NCBI RefSeq assembly: GCF_000959365.1
Contig: NZ_CP009555.1
Coordinates: 2,046,001-2,110,000, forward strand
DNA: 64,000 nucleotides
Direction: 5' to 3'
DNA from: Burkholderia oklahomensis C6786
GTDB lineage: Bacteria; Pseudomonadota; Gammaproteobacteria; Burkholderiales; Burkholderiaceae
Below, piece by piece: positions 47,920 through 55,803 of the stretch (the first letter of the stretch is position 1; each line of letters begins with the position of its first letter). The notes beneath the pieces were generated by a model, which saw nothing but the letters and a program-made list of their open reading frames with translations, made no database searches and was not told the origin of the DNA. Both the position numbers and the translations under genes were made by a program.

Positions 47920-48372
47920 TCAATTTGCCAACAGTTTCGTGAACACAACTTGGCATCCATATTCGTCGAGTCCGCCGCGTTTCCAGCCAAGTTGCTGATA
48001 GAAACCGTCCGCTCGCGAACCCGGGTCCGTGACTAGCTTAACCCGATTTACGCCTTTGCCTTCCAGCCATTTGACCGCGCGCTCGAGTAGCTCGCGTCCA
48101 ATGCCGTACCCATGGAACGATGGTTTCACGAACAGCGCACAAATAAATGGCGTATCCGTAACGACCGGTAAGCAAACGCCTACCGCCTCGCCCCCGCACT
48201 CGCAGATCCAACCACCTCCTTGATGGATTTGTTCCACCAGAAGATCGCGATCAAGTAGATGGATCTGATGCGGATGTATCCGATTTTCTTTCACCGAGAA
48301 GCGAATTTCGTAAAACGCCCCTATGTCGGTTACGCTCATCGGGCGATATTCTAGTCTGTAGGCCATTGTCAT
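47920..48372 (-). CDS. GNAT-family N-acetyltransferase
   Basis: 150 residues. Acetyl-CoA loop HGYGIGRELLERAV near 90-103 and the C-terminal SRADGFYQQLGWKRGG. The substrate is unknown; the pairing with a polyamine-type transporter and AraC regulator might suggest a small amine or amino acid. Ends 17 bp before the AraC start on the same strand and is probably cotranscribed with it. Confidence 0.85.
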   Translation of the reverse strand: MTMAYRLEYRPMSVTDIGAFYEIRFSVKENRIHPHQIHLLDRDLLVEQIHQGGGWICECGGEAVGVCLPVVTDTPFICALFVKPSFHGYGIGRELLERAVKWLEGKGVNRVKLVTDPGSRADGFYQQLGWKRGGLDEYGCQVVFTKLLAN

Positions 48373-48772
48373 ATTGACTATCTTCTCTCTGTTTTACATC
48401 GTAAAATGTGCTGACGCCCTACAACCCAATATCGACGACAGCATCACAATTGTTGCATATTTCGCATCTCGCTCCATATCGTCCTCTTCGCCGATGTTCG
48501 CGGTCCAGAGCCCAATGCATAATGACGAAGGCAGATTGAGAATTGCGTGGGCAATACGTACGTCATGCTGCGCATGCTTTCAGAAATCAAACAATGCACA
48601 GTCTGTTAATAATTGAGCTGTTATTGGCTAATGGCCATACCTATTGGCTATAATCGGTGCTCGAATATTCCGGCATGCGAAATTGCGGGGGGCGTTTGAT
48701 GCGAGCCTGTAACAAACTTGGCGCTTTGAGATAACAGATTGTCGCGTTTAGTACGCGAGCGATCTGTAAAAT
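48373..48772. promoter_or_regulatory. 400-bp AT-rich divergent control region
   Basis: Separates the GNAT-araC unit (minus) from the ABC importer (plus). It has low GC and no recognisable gene. TATAAT is at 48651-48656, and two 9-bp repeats precede it. Confidence 0.6.
48624..48652 (+). promoter_or_regulatory. Paired TATTGGCTA repeats, candidate AraC-type operator
   Basis: TATTGGCTA at 48624-48632 and 48644-48652, a 20-bp period; the second overlaps a TATAAT (48651-48656). Two half-sites on one DNA face next to the -10 is the usual layout for AraC-family activators. Confidence 0.55.
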
Positions 48773-49747
48773 ATGGCAACCAATTTGTTACGCATTCTTC
48801 CCAGTGAACTGACCGATTCGAGGCAATTGGTGACTTTTCGAGTTTCCATTCTAAAGAAACTTAACTCATGGAGCGCGGTTTGCGAACCGACCTCCTTGGT
48901 CATGATTTTAGGCGTAATACTCCCACTCGCGGTCCTCGCGATCATATCATTGAGCACGCCGCTCGAATTCGGTGGTGTTTCATGGGGAGATTTCACGATT
49001 CGCGCCTATGAGCGTGTAGTGTTCGATCGGGATTGGGACGGTTCATTGGTGCTTCAACAGGGTTACGTGAGCATCTTTCTACGGTCCACGGTCATGGCGT
49101 TCCTGGCGACCACCGGATGCGTGTTATTCGGGTTTCCCACGGCTTTATTTATCGCAACCCGTGCTCCGATGTGGAGGGCCATCTTGTTGGTGCTCGTAAC
49201 CATACCGTTCTGGACCTGCGTCGTGGTACAGATGTGCGGTTGGATTATCGTCATGGCGGACAATGGCTTACTTAGTCGGGCCCTCAGCATATTCGGCCTA
49301 CTTCGGGGGCCGCTTGCTCTGCTTTACACCGACATTGCGACTCTCATCGGCCTCGTCTACGCATTCACTCCTTTTATGGTCTTACCGATTTTCGCAGCAC
49401 TCGACGAATTTGACTGGCGATTGGTCGAGGCGGCTTACGATCTTGGTGCCAATAAGGGGGGGGCGCTTCTGCAAGTGATCGTCCCTGGCTGTCGTCCCGG
49501 CATCATGGCCGGTATTGGGCTCGTCTTCGTGCCAGCACTAGGTTCGTACGCGATTCCCAGCTTGCTTGGTGGCAATCACGCATTCATGGTCGGGAACCTG
49601 ATCGATTTCCAATTCGCAGGTGGCCGCGATTGGCCGTTGGGCGCAGCTATGTCGTTTGTCCTCCTCGCGGTCGTTCTTCTGGCCATGCTCACGCTGCGGC
49701 TGACATCCACCCTCCAGCGACGGGAACTTGCCCATGACCTCGCGTGA
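48773..49747 (+). CDS. Polyamine-type ABC transporter permease (PotB-like)
   Basis: 324 residues, six membrane helices after an unusually long (about 40-residue) polar N-terminus. The EAA loop that docks the ATPase is EAAYDLGANKGGALLQVI. Resembles PotB/PotH subunits of spermidine/putrescine importers. The next permease overlaps its end (ATG at 49734). Confidence 0.88.
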   Translation: MATNLLRILPSELTDSRQLVTFRVSILKKLNSWSAVCEPTSLVMILGVILPLAVLAIISLSTPLEFGGVSWGDFTIRAYERVVFDRDWDGSLVLQQGYVSIFLRSTVMAFLATTGCVLFGFPTALFIATRAPMWRAILLVLVTIPFWTCVVVQMCGWIIVMADNGLLSRALSIFGLLRGPLALLYTDIATLIGLVYAFTPFMVLPIFAALDEFDWRLVEAAYDLGANKGGALLQVIVPGCRPGIMAGIGLVFVPALGSYAIPSLLGGNHAFMVGNLIDFQFAGGRDWPLGAAMSFVLLAVVLLAMLTLRLTSTLQRRELAHDLA

Positions 49748-50588
49748 ACTGCGCCACTTTCCGATGACGGTAGAACTCGCGATTGCTGTCCTCTTGTTTC
49801 TCTATCTGCCGCTGGTGGTTGTCGCATGGATGAGTTTCAATCGGGGGCCATCGGCCCTTGTTTGGGAAGGTTGGAGTATCCAGGGATACCTCGAAGCATG
49901 GTCTGATCCGACGCTCATCCGTGCGACGCAAAACTCCCTGGTCTTAGCCTTGTCGTCTATGGTTCTTTCGACCGCACTCGCAACGAGTGCGGCGGTTGCT
50001 GCGTGGTCACGACAGGAGACGCACAGCTTCGATCTGCGCGGAACTGTAATTGCTTTGCCGCTCGTCATACCGGAGGTTGTTCTCGCGATCGCTACTGTGA
50101 TGGTGTTCTCGATGTTTGCGTTCGAAATCGGGTTCGTTGCCGTCCTGTTTGCGCATGTGGTGTTTTGTGTCCCACTCGCATATCTCCCGATCAACGCGCG
50201 TCTGAAGACAATTGACCGCACATTGCTTGAGGCAGCAGCGGACTTGTCAGCCCCGCCATGGGCTGCATTTCGTCAAATCACGGTTCCTTTGGCATTGCCC
50301 GGTATCGCCGCCGGTGCGCTGCTTGCCTTCGTCGCGTCCATGAACGACTACGTCACCAGCTACTTCTTGGCTGGTGCCGGCATGACCACCTTGCCCATGT
50401 ACATCTTCAGCGCATTGAAGATTGGAATTACGCCAAAGGTGAGTGCGATCTCGACAGCCGTCATTGGGCTATCGTCGATTCAACTACTGACGGTCTGGGT
50501 TCTCGGCAGGAAGGGGGCAGGGCAGACTGCCACGCCGGGGCAATCCGAGTTGTATCACTCGAACATTCAAACGATAGGAACCGTATGA
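49734..50588 (+). CDS. Polyamine-type ABC transporter permease (PotC-like)
   Basis: 284 residues from the ATG at 49734, inside the end of the previous gene; CGACGGGAA lies upstream. EAA loop LEAAADLSAPPWAAFRQIT and the PotC-like SMNDYVTSYFLAG. Partner of the PotB-like permease. The binding-protein ATG (50585) overlaps its TGA. Confidence 0.9.
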   Translation: MTSRELRHFPMTVELAIAVLLFLYLPLVVVAWMSFNRGPSALVWEGWSIQGYLEAWSDPTLIRATQNSLVLALSSMVLSTALATSAAVAAWSRQETHSFDLRGTVIALPLVIPEVVLAIATVMVFSMFAFEIGFVAVLFAHVVFCVPLAYLPINARLKTIDRTLLEAAADLSAPPWAAFRQITVPLALPGIAAGALLAFVASMNDYVTSYFLAGAGMTTLPMYIFSALKIGITPKVSAISTAVIGLSSIQLLTVWVLGRKGAGQTATPGQSELYHSNIQTIGTV

Positions 50589-51616
50589 AAAAAGTAGTCG
50601 GAGTGATGCTGTTGCTTGCTGTCGGTAATGCCGTCTCGGCCGAACTCCATATCGGCAGCTGGCCGGATTACTTGCCCGATACGCTGATCAAGAAGTTCCA
50701 GGCGGAAACCGGCATCAAGACAACGCTCGACACCTACGCGAGCGATGCAGCCCTGACTCAAAAGTTGCAGTCGGGCGGAGGTGGCTACGACGTTGTGATC
50801 GCAGGGGACTATTACGTTCCGGTGCTTGTGAAGTCCGGACTCCTGCAAAAGCTCGACAAGAACAAGCTGCCGAATATCGCCAACATCAAACCCGAGTATC
50901 GCCATCCGTCATTCGATCCGAAACGGGACTACGCAATGCCATACACCGTCGTGCTGACTGGCTTCGCGTACGATAGTGCGCGCGTTTCCGGTGGGAAACT
51001 CGACGAGAGTTGGAAGTCGTTCTTCGATCCGCCGGCGGAGTTGCGCGGACAGATCGGCGACCTGGATGTCGAAGAAGAGCTGTATATGGCCGCGAGTTGG
51101 TATCTGGGACAGGATGAATGCACAGAAAATCCTGCTGATGCGAAGCGGGTGCTCGACGTTCTGCAAAAACAGAAACCGTTCGTGAAGACGTACAGCAATG
51201 ATGGGACCATAGATCGTCTCGCATCCAAGCAGATCGTAGTGCAGCATATCTGGAGCGGCGCCGCTGCGCGTGCACAGGACCGCCTTCCCAGCATCACGTT
51301 TGTATACCCGAAGGAGGGCGTCCGTCTGTTCATGGATAGCTTGCTTATCCCGGCAAAGGCACGAAACACCGACTCGGCATATCAATTCGTCAACTGGATG
51401 ATGCGCCCGGAGAACATCGCACAGGTTACAAATGCCGTTCGCTACAACAACGAGATCATCGGCTCCGAGCGGTATATCGATGCCGCACTATTGAAGAACC
51501 CCGCAATCAAAACCCCGGAGCAATACAAAGCAAGGCTCCGTCCTTACAAAATGTGTTCGCCAACGGCGATTCAGTTACGAAACAAAGTCTGGCTAAAGTT
51601 GAAGGGAAATCGCTGA
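50585..51616 (+). CDS. Periplasmic polyamine-type substrate-binding protein (PotD/PotF-like)
   Basis: 343 residues; signal peptide ending VSA (about 19). Mature start ELHIGSWPDYLP resembles PotD/PotF. Other family traits: YDVVIAGDYYVPVLVKSGLL, the PYTVVLTGFAYD hinge, RLFMDSLLIPAKA and AYQFVNWMMRPENIA. It should capture a polyamine or related cation. No ATPase gene (PotA) occurs before or after, so the system must borrow one. Confidence 0.9.
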   Translation: MKKVVGVMLLLAVGNAVSAELHIGSWPDYLPDTLIKKFQAETGIKTTLDTYASDAALTQKLQSGGGGYDVVIAGDYYVPVLVKSGLLQKLDKNKLPNIANIKPEYRHPSFDPKRDYAMPYTVVLTGFAYDSARVSGGKLDESWKSFFDPPAELRGQIGDLDVEEELYMAASWYLGQDECTENPADAKRVLDVLQKQKPFVKTYSNDGTIDRLASKQIVVQHIWSGAAARAQDRLPSITFVYPKEGVRLFMDSLLIPAKARNTDSAYQFVNWMMRPENIAQVTNAVRYNNEIIGSERYIDAALLKNPAIKTPEQYKARLRPYKMCSPTAIQLRNKVWLKLKGNR

Positions 51617-52108
51617 CACACCATAGACCCAACAAGTTCCAAACCGGCAAGTAGTTGAAGGTAGGAAAAATACAAGCTTAAGACGGCATGCCTGGTTGTT
51701 CGGGAAAGGGCCGTCGAGCCTGGCGTATTGAAATGATGCGGCCGCGGGCAATGCTGCGAACATTACCCACGGCCTGACCTAGGTGTACACATTGAGAGAC
51801 CACCATGGCTGACTCTATTCTACGGGAACATCGGGACACTTGTCGTTTCGATATCTCGACGTTTCCTTTCGTTGCGATGCGAGCAAGGCCACGCGCCATG
51901 AATCGCGAGCGCCTGTGCCCATCGCGCACGGACATTAGCCCTCCATCGGGATACCGAAAGACCTCAGACAGTCGGATGTTCGAGCGCCGTTTAACGCCTC
52001 AAAGTGGCCGACCTGCGACCGACAATTCGATCGTTTCGCCGAACACCACTCGCTGTCATTCGATCCGATACGTGAGCGACACCTGATCGCCAAAACCGCT
52101 TAGGCCAC

Positions 52109-52148
52109 CGCCTGCTGCCCTCCGATCTGCCTCGGAGCAGGCGGTTTT
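52109..52148 (+). terminator. Terminator-like hairpin
   Basis: CCGCCTGCT pairs with AGCAGGCGG across a 19-nt loop, followed by TTTTG. Plausible end of the importer transcript. Confidence 0.6.
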
Positions 52149-52178
52149 GCGATCGTCGGTATCGGCGATCGCCTTTTT
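52149..52178 (+). terminator. Second intrinsic terminator
   Basis: GCGATCG (52149-52155) pairs with CGATCGC (52166-52172), followed by CTTTTT. Directly after the previous hairpin; isolates the H-NS-like gene from upstream transcription. Confidence 0.7.
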
Positions 52179-52277
52179 ATTCTCGTCGTGTCATCGCATC
52201 CATGGCATGCAATACATGTCCCTGACGTCACACGGCGCTCGGGTGTGTACGTCGCGCAATCCTATTGGAGAGACATT

Positions 52278-52586
52278 GTGGCAACTTACGAGGAACTGAA
52301 AGCTCAACTCGATGCACTCAATAAGGAGGCCGAAGCAGCCAAAGAGCGCGAAATCTCTGCGGTGCTTACGGAGATTCGAGAGGCTGTCTTGAGGTACGAA
52401 ATCCGGCCGGAGCAGATTTTTCCGAACTGGACGCGCTTACGCTCGCCGGACAAGCGACGTGGCCCGCTTCCCCCCAAATATCGGAATCCAATGACCGGGG
52501 AGACGTGGACCGGTCGAGGGCGAGCGCCGAAATGGCTGACCGGCATGTCGCGCGACGATTTCCTCATCGATCAACCTCCGCGATAG
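52278..52586 (+). CDS. H-NS-family DNA-binding silencer
   Basis: 102 residues from the GTG at 52278, with TTGGAGAGA just upstream; a longer in-frame start at 52188 lacks similarity. N-terminal coiled oligomerisation helix (ATYEELKAQLDALNKEAEAA), linker, and a C-terminal H-NS DNA-binding motif: YRNPMTGETWTGRGRAPKWL. Small H-NS paralogues carried on Burkholderia islands silence AT-rich foreign DNA, which would suit the AT-rich cargo just upstream. The spacing between the helix and DNA domain is odd (PNWTRLRSPDKRRGPL). Confidence 0.88.
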   Translation: MATYEELKAQLDALNKEAEAAKEREISAVLTEIREAVLRYEIRPEQIFPNWTRLRSPDKRRGPLPPKYRNPMTGETWTGRGRAPKWLTGMSRDDFLIDQPPR

Positions 52587-53000
52587 AGACTGACCACCGG
52601 CGCGATACTCAGGCCACCTTTCTGGCTGCTCATTCGTGGACGAATTTGATATCTCGGGTTGGCCGCTGAATTTTGACTCGAATCCTCGCGCCAACGCCAG
52701 CTTTCCAAATGGGACTCGAGCGAGCGGGCAAAGATTGATCCATCCGCAAGCTCAGTTTTGCTGCCGCGGGCCGTCCGGTAGCCGCTCGGCTCGCCCATAG
52801 ACGGGACTGCCCTGATAATTCTGACAGGTCGGTCCCACTTTGTCCGATGCCCCATCATCAAGGCGATCGTGAACCTTCGTCAATTTGGCGGCCTTTTGTC
52901 CCGATCTTGCTAAAATTAACGCGCCGTGAGGAGTGCCTCAATCGCCTCGAAAATCAATACTCCTCCAATTCGAATCCAAGCAGAAACCTGAGAGTCTGCC
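52587..53000. other. 414-bp gap between H-NS-like gene and vgrG
   Basis: A minus-strand frame of 96 codons (52571-52861) is not recognisable. AT content rises at 52880-52990 just before vgrG, where a promoter would be expected (TAAAAT at 52912-52917 without a good -35). Confidence 0.5.
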
Positions 53001-55790
53001 GTGACCAATTTGAGCGATACGCTACGCGGTTTCGCGTCGGGGGCGGTCGACTGGAATAAACGTCCAGTCGCGTTGCACTTCGGCGCCGCGCATGCCGCGA
53101 TCGGCCATCTCCTGGCGCTGCAGCACGCGAGCGTTCAGGAAGGACTGATGACCGGGATACGGGGGCGTTTGACCTGCGTGTCGACCCGCCACGACCTGCC
53201 GCCCGGCGTGTTCCTCGGCATTCCGGTTTCGATCCGGCTCGTGACCGACCGCGGACAGCTGCACTTGGTGAACGCGATCATCAGCGACGTCCAGATCGGA
53301 CAAAGCGACGGCGAACTCTGCGTGTACCAGCTGACCGTGTGCGACGTACTGTCGTTGATGGACAAGCGCACCAATTCGCGGGTGTTTCGAAAGCGGAACG
53401 TCGTCGAAATTCTCACCACGCTGTTCAACGAATGGCAGCAACGCAGCCCGGCCCTCGCGCGCGCGTTCGAATTCGATCTATCCAGCCTTCGCGCCGACCG
53501 CTATCCACTTCGCGAACTGACCCGCCAGGTCAATGAATCGGACGCGCACTTCGTGCGTCGCCTGTTGCGCCGCGAAGGGATCACCGTATTCGCGAAGGCC
53601 GGCCCGGCCAGGCGCGCGCAGAACATTCACGACGAAACGCCGGTGCATACGCTCGTATGCTGTGACGATCCGATGTCGCTGCCAACGGCGCCGGCGGGCA
53701 CGGTTCGGCTGCATCCGCGCGACGCCGGCACCGAACAGCGCGACACGGTGACGCTGTTCGCGCTGCGCCGGCAGTTGGTTCCGGGCAAGGCTGGCCGGCC
53801 GTCATGGGATTACAAGAAGGCGCGGATCGACGAATCGACCGTCGGCTCGAGTCTCGATCAGGGCGAGTCGGGCAACGACCTGGCCAGGTTGCTGACCGAC
53901 GTCGCGATCGACATCCCGCACGCGGGCGATTCGTGGAGCGATCACGAGCGGCTCACGCACGCGCGCATGCTCGCGCACGAGTTCGAAGCCGAACGCTACG
54001 ACGGCGTCAGCAGTGTGCGGGATCTCGCCGTGGGCGCGTGGATCACGCTGACGGGCGACCCGGACTGGGACGTGCAACTTGCCGACAAGCGCCAGTTCGT
54101 GATCACGTCGATCGACCACGATCTTTGGAACAACCTGCCCAAAGGACTCAACGAACGCGTACAGGCGCTGTTCGCGGCGAGTCGCAATCTCGCGCAGGCA
54201 GCCGCTGCATTGCCGGGCGCGCTCGCGAAGGATGCGGATACGCGTTACGAGAACACGTTCACCTGCGTGCGCCGCGGCGTGCCGCTCGCGCCCGCGTACG
54301 ACCCGCGGACCGACTTGCCGTCCGTGCATCTGCTGACGGGCACGATCGTCGGCGCAGAGGGTGAGGAAGTGTTCTGCGACGAGGACGGCCGGGTGCGCGT
54401 GCGGATTCACGGCCTCGATCCGGCGGATCACGCGCACGCGCAGGGCGCGGGCACCAACGACAATGCGGGCGACAGCGCGCCGATTCGCGTCGCGACGAGT
54501 CTAGCCGGGACCAACTTCGGCGCATCGTTCCTGCCGCGCGTCGGCATGGAAGTTCTGTTGGGTTGCCTTTCGGGCGATCCGGACCGGTTGGTGATCATCG
54601 GGGTGCTGGGCAACGGCGCGAATCCGCCGGCGACGTTCAGCCACACGGGGAGGCTGCCCGGCAACCGCTATCTATCGGGCATCAAGACGAAGGAAATCAA
54701 GGGGCAGCGGTACAACCAGTTGCGTCTCGACGACACGCCCAATCAGATCAGCGCGCAGCTCGCGAGCGAACACGCGCATTCGCAGTTGAACCTTGGCTAC
54801 CTGACTCAGCCGCGCGACAACGGCCACGGAAAAGATCGCGGAGAAGGCGCCGAGCTGCGCACCGACGCGGCGGCGGCGCTGCGGGCGGCGCAAGGCATCT
54901 TGCTGACGACCTACGCGCGCACCCAGGCGAGTGGCGGGCAACTCGATCGTGACGAACTGATTCGATTGCTCGGCGAATGCGCGGAGCTGTTCAAGGCGTT
55001 GGGCGACTACGCGGGGCAGCACGGCGGGCAGGCGGCGGATACGGCCGGCCAGCAGGCCGTTGCCGCGACCTTCAAGAACTGGGCGCCGGGAACGGGCGCG
55101 GGAGCGGCCGACTCCGGCACGGCGGACGCCACCGGCGAACAGGCGCTGATGGCGTTCGGCGCCCAGGCTGGGTCGGTAAATGTCACGCCGAAGACGCATG
55201 TCACGTACGCGGGCGAGAACATCGACCAGGTCGCGCAGCAGCACCTGCAACTGATGAGCGGCCAGCGGTTCAACGCGACGGCGGGACAGGGGATGCAGCT
55301 GTTCGCTCGCGGCACGGGCGTGCAGGCGGTGGCGGGCGAAGGACCCGTGCTGCTGCAGGCGCAATCCGGCACGTTGACGGCGAATGCCCAGAAGGGCGTC
55401 AAGATCACGACGAACGAGAGCGAAGTGTTGGTGAGCGCGCCGAAGATCCGGCTCGTCGCGGAGGACGGCAGCTACATCGAGATCGGCAACGGCGTCACGT
55501 TGGGCACGGACGGTGACATCAAGCTGCTGTCGGCGTCGCATCAGTGGGGCGGGCCGTCGACCGCGCAAGCGACGAAGACCGCGTTCAACAATCAGCCGAC
55601 GGATCAGCGTTTCAAGCTGCACTACCCGGGCGAGGACGGCGATTTGCCGGCGGCGAACAAGCCATTTCGGATCACGCTGGACGACGGGCGCGTCATCGAG
55701 GGCAAGACCGATGCGAGCGGCCTGACGGATCTGGTCAAGGACGACGCGATGCGTATCGCGAAGATCGACTATCTGAAGCCGAAGCTTTGA
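53001..55790 (+). CDS. vgrG: T6SS spike protein VgrG with DUF2345 and TTR-like C-terminal tail
   Basis: 929 residues, GTG start. A gp27-like base (1-400, LTRQVNESDAHFVRRLLRRE), a gp5 OB-fold (around 440-475, EEVFCDEDGRVRVRI), then DUF2345 beta-helix (about 600-860, GQGMQLFARGTGVQA and ESEVLVSAPKIRLVAEDGSY). The last 60 residues, from HYPGEDGDLPAANKPF on, form a transthyretin-like domain (DDGRVIEGKTDASGLTDL). Such tails dock cognate lipase effectors or their adaptors; the lipase gene follows 13 bp later. Together with PAAR it makes the puncturing tip of the T6SS. Confidence 0.95.
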   Translation: MTNLSDTLRGFASGAVDWNKRPVALHFGAAHAAIGHLLALQHASVQEGLMTGIRGRLTCVSTRHDLPPGVFLGIPVSIRLVTDRGQLHLVNAIISDVQIGQSDGELCVYQLTVCDVLSLMDKRTNSRVFRKRNVVEILTTLFNEWQQRSPALARAFEFDLSSLRADRYPLRELTRQVNESDAHFVRRLLRREGITVFAKAGPARRAQNIHDETPVHTLVCCDDPMSLPTAPAGTVRLHPRDAGTEQRDTVTLFALRRQLVPGKAGRPSWDYKKARIDESTVGSSLDQGESGNDLARLLTDVAIDIPHAGDSWSDHERLTHARMLAHEFEAERYDGVSSVRDLAVGAWITLTGDPDWDVQLADKRQFVITSIDHDLWNNLPKGLNERVQALFAASRNLAQAAAALPGALAKDADTRYENTFTCVRRGVPLAPAYDPRTDLPSVHLLTGTIVGAEGEEVFCDEDGRVRVRIHGLDPADHAHAQGAGTNDNAGDSAPIRVATSLAGTNFGASFLPRVGMEVLLGCLSGDPDRLVIIGVLGNGANPPATFSHTGRLPGNRYLSGIKTKEIKGQRYNQLRLDDTPNQISAQLASEHAHSQLNLGYLTQPRDNGHGKDRGEGAELRTDAAAALRAAQGILLTTYARTQASGGQLDRDELIRLLGECAELFKALGDYAGQHGGQAADTAGQQAVAATFKNWAPGTGAGAADSGTADATGEQALMAFGAQAGSVNVTPKTHVTYAGENIDQVAQQHLQLMSGQRFNATAGQGMQLFARGTGVQAVAGEGPVLLQAQSGTLTANAQKGVKITTNESEVLVSAPKIRLVAEDGSYIEIGNGVTLGTDGDIKLLSASHQWGGPSTAQATKTAFNNQPTDQRFKLHYPGEDGDLPAANKPFRITLDDGRVIEGKTDASGLTDLVKDDAMRIAKIDYLKPKL

Positions 55791-55803
55791 ACCCGAGCGA
55801 ACG

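Larger units (their letters stand above)
51617..52277. other. 661-bp region with two terminators and no clear gene
   Basis: Short frames on both strands (for example 51805-52086 plus, 51678-51935 minus) resemble nothing I know. The right part carries two hairpins just before the H-NS-like gene. Confidence 0.5.
41300..52990. mobile_element. tRNA-linked genomic island, boundaries approximate
   Basis: Starts at tRNA-Thr with an integrase. It contains an IS3-family element, a broken conjugation gene, an IS fragment and cargo genes (SET methyltransferase, AraC regulator, GNAT, ABC importer, H-NS-like protein). Several parts, notably 46.9-48.9 kb, have many more A and T than the flanks. The right boundary is a guess based on the return to high GC and T6SS genes at 53.0 kb; the insertion could also end further right. 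Confidence 0.55.

Noticed and set aside
48374..48616. 80-codon frame in the divergent AT-rich region
   Set aside because: No ribosome site or similarity; overlaps the control region.
51678..52086. Short frames on both strands after the binding-protein gene
   Set aside because: No recognisable domain and they overlap each other; reported as a gap instead.
52571..52861. 96-codon minus-strand frame before vgrG
   Set aside because: Overlaps the end of the H-NS-like gene and resembles nothing known; could be real but not supported.
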